A DNA stretch of 64,000 bases from Paenarthrobacter sp. Z7-10 (GCF_026932795.1 NZ_JADPVH010000005.1:37816-101815); one strand, 5' to 3'. Positions 1 through 8,291 are shown, counted from the first letter of the stretch. Translations and numbers: made by a program. Notes: generated by a model from the letters alone, not told the origin.

Positions 1-916
1 GGCGATTTCCGACACGGCGGCAGCGGAAGCCGCCGTTCAAAAGACCGAAATGACAGTGCAGGTGTCGACGAAACTGAACCGCTCGCACGCCGTGATCGGC
101 GCAGAAGCCCTGATCCTGCCAACCATGGGCCGGACGGAAATCGATGTCCAGGCCGGCGGACCACAGTTTGTCTCGGTCGAGGACTCGGTCTGCGCCGTTC
201 ACTCCTCGCGCGGGCGCGTCGCGCCCGTCTCCTCAAACCTGCTCTCGGAAGTGGCTATCGTCAGCCGGTTGGCGCGCGCCGTCCTGGGTGCCAAAGTCGA
301 TGTTGACTGGGCCGGCTTCGAGCGGAACTACGACGCGATCCGCGACCACATCTCCCATGTAGTGAAGGGCTGCGAGGACTACAATTCCAAGATCCGAAGG
401 GATGGCGGCTTCATCCTGCCACATGGACCGCGGGACTCCAGAACCTTCCCGACGGCGACGGGCAAGGCAATGCTGACGGTCAACGAACTTGAGCACATCC
501 CTTGTCCGCCGGGGCGGCTGCTGCTGCAGACCATGCGCTCACACGACCAGTTCAACACAACGATCTACAGCCTCAACGACCGGTACCGCGGCATCAAGAA
601 GGGTCGGCGCGTGGTCTTCATCCATCCGGACGACCTCACCGAGCTTGGCTTATCCGACGGCCAGTCAGTGGATGTGTACAGCGAATTCCCCGGCGGACCA
701 GACCGTGTCCTGAGGAGCTTCCGGGCGGTGTCCTACCCCACCACCAAGGGATGCGCCGCCGCCTATTTCCCCGAGGCCAACGTCCTGGTGCCACTTGAGA
801 GCACCGCGGAAGGCAGCAACACGCCTGCTTCCAAGTCGGTGCTGATCAGGGTAGTGCCCGCGGGCGCTCCGGCAGCCGCCGCGGCAGGCGAGGCGGTTGC
901 CGTCAGCACGGTGTGA
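1..916 (+). CDS. FdhF/YdeP-type molybdopterin oxidoreductase, C-terminal part (5' truncated by window edge)
   Basis: The frame is open from base 2, so only the last 304 or so residues are visible and the true start lies outside. The segment matches the C-terminal molybdopterin-binding region of the FdhF/YdeP (formate dehydrogenase-like) family: an early LNRSHAV / LILPTMGRTE stretch, then YSLNDRYRGIKKGRRVV and HPDDLTELGL, where the dinucleotide-binding barrel recognises the cofactor. The active-site half, including any Cys/Sec ligand or FeS cluster, is not in view. It lies 92 bp upstream of an oxalate/formate-type MFS carrier, which fits a role in formate or oxalate metabolism, but YdeP homologues also have acid-resistance roles. 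Family assignment is fairly secure; substrate is inference. Confidence 0.82.
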   Translation, partial: AISDTAAAEAAVQKTEMTVQVSTKLNRSHAVIGAEALILPTMGRTEIDVQAGGPQFVSVEDSVCAVHSSRGRVAPVSSNLLSEVAIVSRLARAVLGAKVDVDWAGFERNYDAIRDHISHVVKGCEDYNSKIRRDGGFILPHGPRDSRTFPTATGKAMLTVNELEHIPCPPGRLLLQTMRSHDQFNTTIYSLNDRYRGIKKGRRVVFIHPDDLTELGLSDGQSVDVYSEFPGGPDRVLRSFRAVSYPTTKGCAAAYFPEANVLVPLESTAEGSNTPASKSVLIRVVPAGAPAAAAAGEAVAVSTV

Positions 917-1008
917 CCCCCGATTGCCAGGACAGTTTTACCGCATGGACCTTGCACCACCACCGCCCCCCTCCCGCAGGGACTGGGCGCCTACAGAGAG
1001 GCAATACA

Positions 1009-2364
1009 ATGTCCGAACAATCCGGAGCTGGGGCACCGTCCGCGATGGGCAGCGGAGGTGGCGGCAGGGTTTCCACGCACGGGAGATGGTGGATAGTAGT
1101 CGCGGCGCTGCTGCTGCAGTTTTCCATCGGAGCCGTTTATGCCTGGAGTGTGTTCAGCACGGCGTTGAAAAAACCCACCGCCATGCATCTGACCAATCCC
1201 GAGGCGTCGCTGCCCTTCACCGTCACGATTGGCATGATCTTCATCGGCACTTATCTCGGCGGCCGCATCCAGGACAAGGTGGGCCCACGGCCCGTGGCTC
1301 TGACTGGAGGGATTATTTACGGCGTGGGCTGCATGGTTGCCTCCTTCGCACACAGCCATGACCAGTTGTGGCTGCTGGTGCTTGGCTACGGCGTGATCAG
1401 TGGTTTCGGTCTGGGCTTTGCCTACATTGTGCCCATTGCGATGCTGCAGAAGTGGTTCCCGGACAAGCGTGGCCTGATCACCGGTCTCGCCGTGGCCGGG
1501 TTCGGTTTCGGGGCAGTGCTTACCGCCCCGGTGGCGCAGTGGCTGATCGCCATGCATCCCACGACGCCGGGCTGGGCCTTCCTGCCGCTGGGCATCGGCT
1601 ATCTGGTGCTGTCCCTGATCGGTGCCTCGTTCTTCCGCAATCCACCGGCCGGCTACACGGTGCCCGGATGGGTTCCCGCCTCGACCGGACGTGTCCGGGA
1701 CAGCTATAAGGAGTACACCGAAAAGGAAGCGCTCCGCACGCCTCAGTGGTATCTGCTCACCGCAGTGCTGACACTTAATGTCACAGTGGGCATCGCGCTG
1801 ATCGGACAGGCCAATTCCAGCGCCATCGACATTGCCGGCTACAGCGTGGCCGGGGCCGCGGCACTCGTGGGAGTGCTGGCCCTGTTCAACGGTGGCGGCC
1901 GGATCTTCTGGGCCTGGGTGTCCAACCGCACCGGACGGATGGGCGCCTTCGCCTTGATGCTGGGGCTTCAGGGCGTCTGCTTGCTGATCCTCCCGCACGT
2001 CGGCAACGCGGCGCTGTTCTTCGTCCTCGCCGCCATCATCTACCTGTGTTATGGCGGAGGCTTCGGCACCATGCCGGCCACCGCCGGAGACTTCTTTGGG
2101 GTCAAGCACGCCGGTGCCATCTACGGACTGATGATCCTTGGCTGGAGCTTGGGTGGGCTGATTGGGCCACCGATCATAGCGGCGCTGATTGGAACGGAAA
2201 AGAACTACACTCTGGGCTACACCGTCATCGGAATCATTGCGTTGGTTTCCCTGATCGTTCCGGCAATCACCAAGATGCCCCGCGCTGCATCCGACGCCGG
2301 AAACGTTCCGCCAGCCTCCGCCGTCGGCGATGCCAAAGGTACGAAGGGCGTGACCGCCGTCTGA
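1009..2364 (+). CDS. OFA-family MFS transporter (oxalate/formate antiporter type)
   Basis: 451 aa, about 12 hydrophobic segments, an integral membrane carrier. The first helix contains QFSIGAVYAWSVFSTAL, the family hallmark of the oxalate:formate antiporter group, and the loop after helix 2 has GGRIQDKVGPRP, the MFS motif A region. A long cytoplasmic loop (about residues 215-250) separates the two six-helix halves. I chose the ATG at 1009 because AGAGAGG lies 8-14 bases upstream; the frame stays open back to 913 but that extension has no ribosome site and is not membrane-like. Its neighbour upstream is a formate-dehydrogenase-like enzyme, so exchange of a carboxylate such as formate or oxalate is plausible. 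The real substrate cannot be read from sequence. Confidence 0.85.
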   Translation: MSEQSGAGAPSAMGSGGGGRVSTHGRWWIVVAALLLQFSIGAVYAWSVFSTALKKPTAMHLTNPEASLPFTVTIGMIFIGTYLGGRIQDKVGPRPVALTGGIIYGVGCMVASFAHSHDQLWLLVLGYGVISGFGLGFAYIVPIAMLQKWFPDKRGLITGLAVAGFGFGAVLTAPVAQWLIAMHPTTPGWAFLPLGIGYLVLSLIGASFFRNPPAGYTVPGWVPASTGRVRDSYKEYTEKEALRTPQWYLLTAVLTLNVTVGIALIGQANSSAIDIAGYSVAGAAALVGVLALFNGGGRIFWAWVSNRTGRMGAFALMLGLQGVCLLILPHVGNAALFFVLAAIIYLCYGGGFGTMPATAGDFFGVKHAGAIYGLMILGWSLGGLIGPPIIAALIGTEKNYTLGYTVIGIIALVSLIVPAITKMPRAASDAGNVPPASAVGDAKGTKGVTAV

Positions 2365-2392
2365 CCATGTCCTGAATTGGTCGGATCGGCCT

Positions 2393-2426
2393 GTGTGGTC
2401 CGCAGCAGATACGCTGCGGACCACAC
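2393..2426. terminator. Perfect 13-bp stem hairpin after the MFS gene
   Basis: GTGTGGTCCGCAG at 2393-2405 pairs exactly with 2414-2426 around an 8-nt loop, 28 bases after the transporter stop. There is no U-tract, so it may act as a rho-assisted end or an mRNA 3' stabiliser rather than a classical terminator. Confidence 0.5.
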
Positions 2427-2531
2427 TGCTCTCCGGCTGGGGAAATACAACTCCGCGTTGAACTGTTAGGTTTTAAAACCGTGGCGCGTCAAAGAGGATC
2501 TGCGCCAGCTCCCAGGAAAGAGAAGCACAGC

Positions 2532-3779
2532 ATGAGCGCAGAACCGACGGCAAAGCCAACCGCCCCATCAGGAACCGCTTCAGTGCCGGCTCCACAAGCC
2601 AACGATGTCGTCATCCTGGCCGCAGCCCGCACGCCCCAAGGCCGGCTGAACGGGCAGCTCGCCGGCTTCACCGCCGTCGAGCTGGGCTCCAAGGCCATCG
2701 CTGCGGCACTGGACCGCTCGTCCGTGTCCGCCTCCGAGGTGGATCAAGTGATCATGGGCCAGGTGCTCCAGGCCGGCGCCGGCCAAAATCCGGCGCGTCA
2801 AAGCTCCATTGCCGCCGGCATTGGCTGGGACGTTCCGGCTGTCACCATCAACAAGGTTTGCCTGTCCGGCTTGACCGCAGTGATCGACGCCGCCCGGATG
2901 ATCCGCAGCGGGGACGCAACGGTTGTGGTGGCCGGTGGACAGGAATCCATGACGCGTGCCCCGCACGTGCTCCCCGGTTCCCGGCAGGGCTGGACCTACG
3001 GTGCCATCCAGGCACTCGATGTTGCGGCTCACGATGGCCTGACGGACGCGTTCGACGGCGATTCCATGGGCCTTTCGACGGAGCGGCACAACGTGACACT
3101 TGGCATCGACCGCACCGCGCAGGATACCGTGGCCGAGGCCTCGCACCGGCGCGCCGCGGCCGCCATGGAAGCCGGCCTGATCGACGTCGAGATCGCTCCC
3201 GTGAGCGTTCCGCAGCGCAAGGGTGAACCGGTGGTGCTGACCGCCGACGAAGGCGTGCGGCCACAGACCACACTCGAGACGCTCGCACCGCTGCGCTCGG
3301 CCTTCGCCACGGACGGGACCATCACCGCCGGCAACTCCTCACCGCTCAGCGACGGCGCCTCAGCACTGGTCCTGACCTCGCGCGGCTATGCCGAGGAACA
3401 TGGTCTTTCGTGGCTTGCGGTCGTCGGGGCGTCAGGGCAGGTGGCCGGTCCGGACAACTCGCTGCATTCACAACCATCACACGCAATCCAGCAGGCGCTT
3501 GCCAAGGCCGGCTGGAGCAGCTCGGATTTGGACTTCATCGAAATCAACGAGGCGTTCGGCTCGGTAGCCGTCCAATCCCTCAAGGACCTGGACATGGACT
3601 TGGAGAAATGCAATATCCACGGCGGTGCCATCGCCTTGGGCCATCCGATCGGGGCCTCCGGAGCCCGGTTGGCGCTGCACGCCGCGCACGAACTCAACCG
3701 GCGCGGAACCGGCAAGGCTGCGGTGTCATTATGCGGCGGCGGCGGCCAGGGCGAAGCCCTGCTGCTCTACCGGGACTGA
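2532..3779 (+). CDS. Thiolase (acetyl-CoA acetyltransferase)
   Basis: 415 aa, cytosolic. Thiolases condense two acetyl-CoA or cleave 3-ketoacyl-CoA. All three signatures are present: the acyl-enzyme cysteine at about residue 110 in NKVCLSGL, NEAFGSVAV, and the C-terminal GGAIALGHPIGASGAR with the catalytic His near residue 371, followed by the second active-site Cys in LCGGGGQGEA. There is a roughly 25-residue polar N-terminal extension before the usual VVILAAARTP start. I chose ATG 2532 because AGGAAAGA precedes it by about 10 bases; an upstream GTG at 2481 is in frame but unsupported. Short-chain degradative or PHB/ketone-type use is not distinguishable. The next gene starts 8 bases after the stop. 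Confidence 0.9.
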   Translation: MSAEPTAKPTAPSGTASVPAPQANDVVILAAARTPQGRLNGQLAGFTAVELGSKAIAAALDRSSVSASEVDQVIMGQVLQAGAGQNPARQSSIAAGIGWDVPAVTINKVCLSGLTAVIDAARMIRSGDATVVVAGGQESMTRAPHVLPGSRQGWTYGAIQALDVAAHDGLTDAFDGDSMGLSTERHNVTLGIDRTAQDTVAEASHRRAAAAMEAGLIDVEIAPVSVPQRKGEPVVLTADEGVRPQTTLETLAPLRSAFATDGTITAGNSSPLSDGASALVLTSRGYAEEHGLSWLAVVGASGQVAGPDNSLHSQPSHAIQQALAKAGWSSSDLDFIEINEAFGSVAVQSLKDLDMDLEKCNIHGGAIALGHPIGASGARLALHAAHELNRRGTGKAAVSLCGGGGQGEALLLYRD

Positions 3780-3787
3780 GCGTTTTG

Positions 3788-4291
3788 GTGCAGCCGGCCC
3801 CGCTCTCGGGCACCGGACGGGTCCGGGCCGACGCGGCAGCCCGGGCTCTCGCGGTGGACATTTTTCCGCGCAGGCCGGCCGGAAGCCTGGCCGAAGCGGC
3901 GGCCGTGCTGGGCATCAGGGAAGCGGATATCGTCAAATCTTTGGTGGTCAAACGCCAGGACGGTGCCTTCCTGTTCGCCTTGATCCCCGGCGACCGCCAG
4001 ATCTCCTGGCCAAAGCTGCGGGCCGCGGTCGGCGTCAATAAACTGGCCCTGCCCTCCCCCGAAGTGGCCCTCGCAGCCACCGGCTACGAGCGGGGAACCA
4101 TCACGCCGCTGGGAAGCACAACCGCCTGGCCGGTCTACGCGGATGCGGCGATGACCGGGCAACGGGTGGCGATGGGTGCCGGCGAACATGGCTTCAGCTT
4201 GTTCGTGGACGCCGATGACCTGCTCAGTTCCCTGAACGCCACTGTCACGGACATCTCGGCCCCCTCCGCAGCGCCGCCAGCCACTTCGTAA
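3788..4291 (+). CDS. YbaK/EbsC-family aminoacyl-tRNA deacylase (Cys-tRNA(Pro) deacylase type)
   Basis: About 167 aa. The YbaK fold covers most of the protein: EADIVKSLVVKRQDGAF with the conserved Lys used by YbaK to bind the mischarged tRNA 3' end, then the strand LFALIPGDRQISWPKLRAA and the closing GTITPLGSTTAWPVYAD and GEHGFSLFVDADDLL. Members hydrolyse Cys-tRNA(Pro) or similar misacylated tRNAs. The start is the in-frame GTG at 3788, 8 bases after the thiolase stop; no strong ribosome site is visible, so translation may be coupled to the thiolase. The reading frame is open far upstream inside the thiolase gene but that is a shadow. Start codon is the least certain part. Confidence 0.75.
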   Translation: MQPAPLSGTGRVRADAAARALAVDIFPRRPAGSLAEAAAVLGIREADIVKSLVVKRQDGAFLFALIPGDRQISWPKLRAAVGVNKLALPSPEVALAATGYERGTITPLGSTTAWPVYADAAMTGQRVAMGAGEHGFSLFVDADDLLSSLNATVTDISAPSAAPPATS

Positions 4292-4353
4292 GTCCCGGAC
4301 CCACTTCACCCAAGCCCCGGCGTCGGCCCCACCCTATTCCAAACCTCACCATC

Positions 4354-4437
4354 GGCCCCACCTCCCAAGTAGGTAGCAGCTGATGCACTCATAAGCGCGA
4401 ATGAGTGCATCTGCTGTCACTCAGTTGGGAGAGGGGC
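4354..4437. repeat. Long imperfect inverted repeat, about 38-bp arms
   Basis: The left arm (about 4354-4392) and right arm (about 4401-4437) match after reverse complementing, apart from a few mismatches and single-base gaps, around an AAGCGCGA loop. The innermost core, ATGCACTCAT and ATGAGTGCAT, is exact. Short flanking repeats (CGGCCCCACC at 4324 and 4353; GGGAGAGGGGCGGA at 4427 and 4450) surround it. It lies between convergent genes and encodes nothing I can see. It resembles an intergenic palindromic element. Confidence 0.6.
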
Positions 4438-4466
4438 GGACGCCTGGTCGGGAGAGGGGCGGACAC

Positions 4467-4502
4467 AAAGAAGCCCCGCACCAATTGGTGCGGGGCTTCT
4501 TT
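4467..4502. terminator. Bidirectional intrinsic terminator after rplL
   Basis: AAAGAAGCCCCGCACC at 4467-4482 is perfectly inverted at 4487-4502 with an AATT centre. The A/T ends give a T-run on either strand. It sits 14 bases past the rplL stop and ends the rplJ-rplL transcript on the minus strand. Confidence 0.9.
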
Positions 4503-4516
4503 GCTGGTGCAGGGAG

Positions 4517-4891
4517 TTACTTGAGGGTAACGGTTGCGCCGGCTTCTTCCAGCGAAGCCTTGGCCTTTTCGGCAGCTTCCTTGGTGGCGCCTTCGAGGAC
4601 GGCCTTCGGAGCGGAGTCGACGACGTCCTTGGCTTCCTTCAGTCCGAGGGAGGTCAGGGCGCGCACCTCCTTGATGACGGCAATCTTCTTGTCGCCGGCA
4701 GCTTCGAGGATAACGTCGAAGGAATCCTTCTCCACCTCTTCGGCAGCTTCGCCGGCAGCCGGTCCTGCAACTGCAACGGCAGCAGCGGTGACCTCGAAGG
4801 TCTCCTCGAACTGCTTGACGAACTCGGAGAGTTCGATGATGGTCAGTTCCTTGAAAGCTTCAATGAGCTCGTCGTTGGTGAGCTTAGCCAT
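4517..4891 (-). CDS. rplL: 50S ribosomal protein L7/L12
   Basis: 124 aa, the full normal length. The N-terminal dimerisation/L10-binding region is [21 protein letters not shown], followed by an Ala/Glu-rich hinge (about 37-52) and the C-terminal factor-binding domain with the conserved [12 protein letters not shown] and [17 protein letters not shown]. It forms the ribosomal stalk that recruits elongation factors. A GGAGC ribosome site precedes the ATG. It lies 98 bases after rplJ on the same strand and is followed by a strong terminator. Confidence 0.98.
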   Translation of the reverse strand: MAKLTNDELIEAFKELTIIELSEFVKQFEETFEVTAAAVAVAGPAAGEAAEEVEKDSFDVILEAAGDKKIAVIKEVRALTSLGLKEAKDVVDSAPKAVLEGATKEAAEKAKASLEEAGATVTLK

Positions 4892-4989
4892 GGATGGCGC
4901 TCCTTCTGTTTTTAGGCCTGTGCGGCCGGGTCTATAACCTGAGTCCTCATGGAGCCCAGGATGGAACCAGGGAGGTTTCCCTGTTAGGA

Positions 4990-5562
4990 CTAGGCCTCGG
5001 TGGTCTCAGCTGCAGCAGCGGGAGCCTCGGCAGCGGCCGGGGCCTCTTCCGCAGGAGCTTCGACGGCCGGAGCCTCGGTGCCTTCGGCCAGCTTCATGCG
5101 CAGAGCGTCGATGCTGCGGGCAGCGGCGGCGATCGGAGCCTTCAGAATGCCGGCAACCCGGGCCAACTGCAGTTCGCGCGACTCGAGGGCGGCCAATGCG
5201 GCAACCTCGGCTGCGTTCAGGGACTTACCTTCGAAGTAACCGGTCTTGATGACCAGCGCCTTGTTGGTTTTTGCAAAATCCGTCAGGCTCTTAGCTGCCG
5301 CAACAGCGTCACCCCTGATGAACGCAATTGCAGTGGGGCCGGAGAGGTGGCCTTCGAAAGCGCCAACACCAGCTTCCTTGGCCGCAATGGCAGTCAGGGT
5401 GTTCTTGACGACCGAGAATTTGTTCTCGCGGCCGAGAGAAACACGCAGCTCCTTGAGCTGCGCCACGGTGAGCCCACGGTATTCGGTTAGGACTGCAGCG
5501 GTGGATTCGTTGAAATCGGTGGTGATTTCCCCCACGGCTGCCACCTTGCTTGGCGTTGCCAT
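4990..5562 (-). CDS. rplJ: 50S ribosomal protein L10
   Basis: 190 aa. The N-terminal rRNA-binding domain includes [21 protein letters not shown] and [13 protein letters not shown]; the C-terminal helix binds L7/L12 dimers. An Ala/Glu/Pro-rich tail of about 20 residues follows, as often seen in high-GC actinobacteria. The ATG is preceded by AAGGAGG at ideal distance. The gene heads the rplJ-rplL unit and is controlled by the leader described at 5563-5760. Confidence 0.98.
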   Translation of the reverse strand: MATPSKVAAVGEITTDFNESTAAVLTEYRGLTVAQLKELRVSLGRENKFSVVKNTLTAIAAKEAGVGAFEGHLSGPTAIAFIRGDAVAAAKSLTDFAKTNKALVIKTGYFEGKSLNAAEVAALAALESRELQLARVAGILKAPIAAAARSIDALRMKLAEGTEAPAVEAPAEEAPAAAEAPAAAAETTEA

Positions 5563-5760
5563 AACCCTCCTTCCGGGAAATTAATGCCGGTCAGTTCGGG
5601 TCCCGTACAGGTTCGACGGCGTTGAACGCGATCTGGCTGCACAAACTAAAAACGCCCCGCGCAGGTGCACGGGGCTTGTCCGTCCCTAAGCCAACCACGG
5701 CCAGCAGCCAGTGATCATGCTCAAGCGGAAGTCGCTTCGTTCACCTGCGCCGGTCGCCCT
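5563..5760 (-). promoter_or_regulatory. rplJ (L10) leader with attenuator-like alternative structures
   Basis: The non-coding stretch directly upstream of rplJ contains a terminator hairpin (5646-5680). The loop side of that hairpin, CACCTGCGC on the minus strand (5667 to 5659), is exactly complementary to GCGCAGGTG located 75 bases upstream (5750 to 5742). Pairing of those two 9-mers would break the terminator, so the leader has two exclusive states. In Bacillus subtilis the L10(L12)4 complex is known to control its operon by attenuation through such a leader; that this one works likewise is inference from position and structure. Confidence 0.72.
5646..5680 (-). terminator. Attenuator terminator within the rplJ leader
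   Basis: On the minus strand GCCCCG (5675-5670) pairs with CGGGGC (5659-5654), a 10-nt loop lies between, and five T residues follow (5652-5648). It ends about 85 bases before the rplJ start codon, so it must be avoided for the operon to be expressed. Confidence 0.72.
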
Positions 5761-5933
5761 TTTTAACGGGACTTTCGGATGGAACAACACCCTTGTTCCC
5801 GCGCACAACAGAAGATTTCCGCTGTGGTTTGGGGAAGTGTTATCCATCGACCGACGGTCTTTGGTCCTCTCACTTTACCGGCCGTTCCCGCTGCAGCCAA
5901 ATCCACTGCCCCCGCCTCAGCCCCGACCGCCGT
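5761..5933 (-). other. Probable rplJL promoter region, no gene seen
   Basis: 173 bases between the end of the acetyltransferase gene and the L10 leader. I see no coding sequence. An AT-richer patch on the minus strand near 5835-5845 (GGATAACAC) could hold a -10 element, but I cannot identify a convincing -35 partner. Because no terminator is visible after the acetyltransferase gene, some read-through into rplJL is also possible. Confidence 0.35.
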
Positions 5934-7031
5934 TCAGCGCAGCGATCCCAGGTCCTTCCGCCATTGCCCGGAGACACCGGCCGGTACGAATCCCAGCTTC
6001 CCGTTCACGTCAGTGCAGCCGCCGTCGTCCACCGCCGTCCATGTGTAGACCCGCCGGGCCTTCGGAAACTGCACACTCAACAGTTCCATGTTGGCGACCA
6101 TGATCAGCTGACCCAGCAGTTGGCCATCGTATTCATTCGCCACCACTGTGTCGTCCTGAAAGTCCACCTCCCCCAAGGTGCTGAGCATCGTGGTGGAGGT
6201 AAATCCGACGAGCGTGCCGCTCGCGGTGTCCTCGACCGCGGTCACCAGCGTGCGCCGTCCCCGCGCCAGCACCAGCGCCTCGGCGTCCCGGATACCGCCG
6301 GCGGTCCTGCCGCCAGCCTCCAAGTCCTCCGCCGGCCAGTCCGGATCATTGCCCGGATCCCCTTCCAGGGCGGCGATGTCGCGCAGCCATTTGTCCGGGC
6401 AACGGTCCAGCCATTGATGCAGCGTGAAGTTGCCGTGCTGAGCCGCGGCTGCCTCGGCCATCAACCCGTCCTGCAGCGTGCCGGGCAGTGGCACCGGGCA
6501 GGCACTGAAGTGCTCAATGTGCTGCAGGTGATAGTCGGCCCGCTGTGCAAAAGCGACCTCGCGGCTGCTCAAGGGCAACGATCCAGCTCCCTGCGCGGGC
6601 TTGAGCCGTTCATCCTCGGCGAGTGCCAGCGCCGAGACCGGATGGTGAGTTTCCACAACGACTACCCGGCGGTTCTCCCCGCGGACGAACTGCTCGGCCG
6701 CCTCCAGAAGCTCCCGCCCCACCCCATGTCCTTGCGCGGAGGGCAGGATCTCCAGGGTGACATAGGCCAAATGGGTGGAGTCGGCCAACGGCAGCACGAT
6801 ACCAGCCTGGCCGACGATCCCGCCGTCGAGGCGGGCAATCAGCACGACGTACCACTCGTAGGGGTCGCGGAAGTTCTGCAGCGTTTCGGCCGCACTGGCG
6901 GCTAAGTCGTCAGTGCCCCAAATATGGATCTGCACCTGCCTGGACCCTTCAACCGACGCGAGGAAATCGGCCGTATCCTCGCCGTCGAGGGTGTCCGGAA
7001 CCCACAGCTGGTCGATCTTAATCCGGCTCAT
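5934..7031 (-). CDS. Double-GNAT acetyltransferase (downstream copy)
   Basis: 365 aa with two GCN5-related N-acetyltransferase folds. The first half carries LAYVTLEILPSAQGHGVGRELLEAAE, where QGHGVG is the acetyl-CoA pyrophosphate loop; the second half has GTLVGFTSTTML and YTWTAVDDGGCTDVNGKLGFVPAG, the usual GNAT C-terminal pattern. The ATG at 7031 overlaps the previous gene's stop by 4 bases (ATGA), indicating translational coupling. The N-terminus (KIDQLWVPDTLDGEDTADFLA) aligns with the upstream neighbour (RITDLHVPGSLDGPDAAAFLA), so the two are paralogues from a tandem duplication. Substrate unknown; such double-GNAT proteins are common in actinobacteria and can act on small molecules or proteins. 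Confidence 0.8.
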   Translation of the reverse strand: MSRIKIDQLWVPDTLDGEDTADFLASVEGSRQVQIHIWGTDDLAASAAETLQNFRDPYEWYVVLIARLDGGIVGQAGIVLPLADSTHLAYVTLEILPSAQGHGVGRELLEAAEQFVRGENRRVVVVETHHPVSALALAEDERLKPAQGAGSLPLSSREVAFAQRADYHLQHIEHFSACPVPLPGTLQDGLMAEAAAAQHGNFTLHQWLDRCPDKWLRDIAALEGDPGNDPDWPAEDLEAGGRTAGGIRDAEALVLARGRRTLVTAVEDTASGTLVGFTSTTMLSTLGEVDFQDDTVVANEYDGQLLGQLIMVANMELLSVQFPKARRVYTWTAVDDGGCTDVNGKLGFVPAGVSGQWRKDLGSLR

Positions 7032-8185
7032 GCGCGAAGCGTCCCTCGTCCATCCGAGACTGCCGCGGCTTTCTGCCAAATGGCGGTGCAGCCGGCCGGG
7101 ATGAACCCCAATGCCGTATTGATCGCGAGCATCGGTTCGTTCTCTGCGGCGTTGCCCGTGTAAATCCGGCGCACCGCGGGCCACTGAGCCGTCAGCCGCT
7201 CGAGGTTCGCCAATTTTAGCCGCATCCCAAGCCGGTGGCCCCGGTGCCCGGGAAGGACCAGCGTGTCTTCCTGGAAGACAACGTCGGGTTTGGCCGGCAG
7301 GTATTCAAGCACAGTTTGGCCCACCAGCGCCCCGCTGCTTGCCTCCCGCGCGACCGTTACCAGCAGTTCGCGGCCTTCGGGGGCCAGCTCGGATTCCTCC
7401 AGCCGGATCCTCTCGGAGGTCCAGTCCTCCTCCTCCCAATCCAGCGCACCCTGAGGGACCTCCGTGGTCATGCGCCGGCGCAGCATTGCGTATCCCTCCA
7501 GTAGATCCGGTGGGCAGTGCGAGTGCCAGCCGGTAAGGTCATAGCCGTCCGAAGCGCCGCCACGGCCCCCGGTTAAAGCGTCAAGCCGGGCGGCCGGGAT
7601 CGGTACGGCGAGCACGCTCAGACGCTCGATTTGTTCCAGGCTGAATCCCAGTTTGCGGGCAAAGGATGCTGACGGCGCAGCCAGCTCGATGGCCCCCGAC
7701 CCGGTGGCCGGCGTCAGAATCTGCGCAGCCTCCGTCCTGGTGCCGGCAGCTGCATCATCCGTTTCCAGCCAGCCATGGTCGCTCCAGCCGATCACGGTGG
7801 TCCGGGAAGCCGCGGCGATCCGCGGCAGGCACGCGGCGTACAGCGCGCTGCCAATTCCCCGCCGCCGCACTTCCGGGTGAACCTGGATGGATACCTCCGC
7901 CAAGCGCAGGTTGTCCCGCAGCGGGATCGTAACGGCGGCACGGCCGACCAGCCGCTCGGAGTCTCCGGCCGGGATCCACGCGCTCAAAATGCTGCGCTCT
8001 TCGTAGACGGAGGACGTTGCCATTACTCTGCGCGCCTGCGGACTAAGCCAAGAATCGCCGCTGCCGCGTTCGTGTTCCTTCACGAGGTTCGCCAACGCGC
8101 AATCCGCCAAGAAGGCGGCAGCATCGGGGCCGTCCAACGAGCCCGGAACGTGCAGGTCGGTTATGCGGACACTGGACTTCGTCAT
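7028..8185 (-). CDS. Double-GNAT acetyltransferase (upstream copy)
   Basis: 385 aa. The first GNAT half contains LAEVSIQVHPEVRRRGIGSALYAA with the acetyl-CoA loop RRRGIG; the second half contains GALVGQTVLEYLP, LPGHRGHRLGMRLKLANL and IYTGNAAENEPMLAINTALGFIPAG. I chose ATG 8185 because it aligns with the paralogue's start and has AGAAAG upstream; a GTG at 8212 would add 9 residues. It begins 60 bases after the rplA terminator, so it probably has its own promoter. The pair separates rplK-rplA from rplJ-rplL. Function beyond acetyl transfer cannot be stated. Confidence 0.8.
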   Translation of the reverse strand: MTKSSVRITDLHVPGSLDGPDAAAFLADCALANLVKEHERGSGDSWLSPQARRVMATSSVYEERSILSAWIPAGDSERLVGRAAVTIPLRDNLRLAEVSIQVHPEVRRRGIGSALYAACLPRIAAASRTTVIGWSDHGWLETDDAAAGTRTEAAQILTPATGSGAIELAAPSASFARKLGFSLEQIERLSVLAVPIPAARLDALTGGRGGASDGYDLTGWHSHCPPDLLEGYAMLRRRMTTEVPQGALDWEEEDWTSERIRLEESELAPEGRELLVTVAREASSGALVGQTVLEYLPAKPDVVFQEDTLVLPGHRGHRLGMRLKLANLERLTAQWPAVRRIYTGNAAENEPMLAINTALGFIPAGCTAIWQKAAAVSDGRGTLRA

Positions 8186-8245
8186 TGAAGCTGCTTTCTG
8201 CCGGATACTCACATCCTAAACCGGTCCGCGTTACGCCGGGCAAAA

Positions 8246-8277
8246 CAAAGGGCCGGTGCAGCTGCACCGGCCCTTTG
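8246..8277. terminator. Intrinsic terminator after rplA
   Basis: A perfect 32-base palindrome (CAAAGGGCCGGTGCAG and its inverse) 14 bases past the rplA stop. On the minus strand it is followed by TTTG then TTTT, a good U-tract. It closes the secE-nusG-rplK-rplA transcript. Confidence 0.9.
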
Positions 8278-8291
8278 ATGGAAATTACCGC

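Noticed and set aside
991..2424. A 477-codon open frame on the minus strand opposite the OFA transporter
   Set aside because: Long antisense frames are frequent in high-GC genes. Its translation is rich in His, Gln, Arg and Gly without any domain, and the plus-strand gene has clear family motifs.
5793..6905. 370-codon plus-strand frame opposite the downstream acetyltransferase
   Set aside because: It starts in the rplJ promoter region and runs antisense to a gene with clear GNAT motifs; its translation has no recognisable domain.
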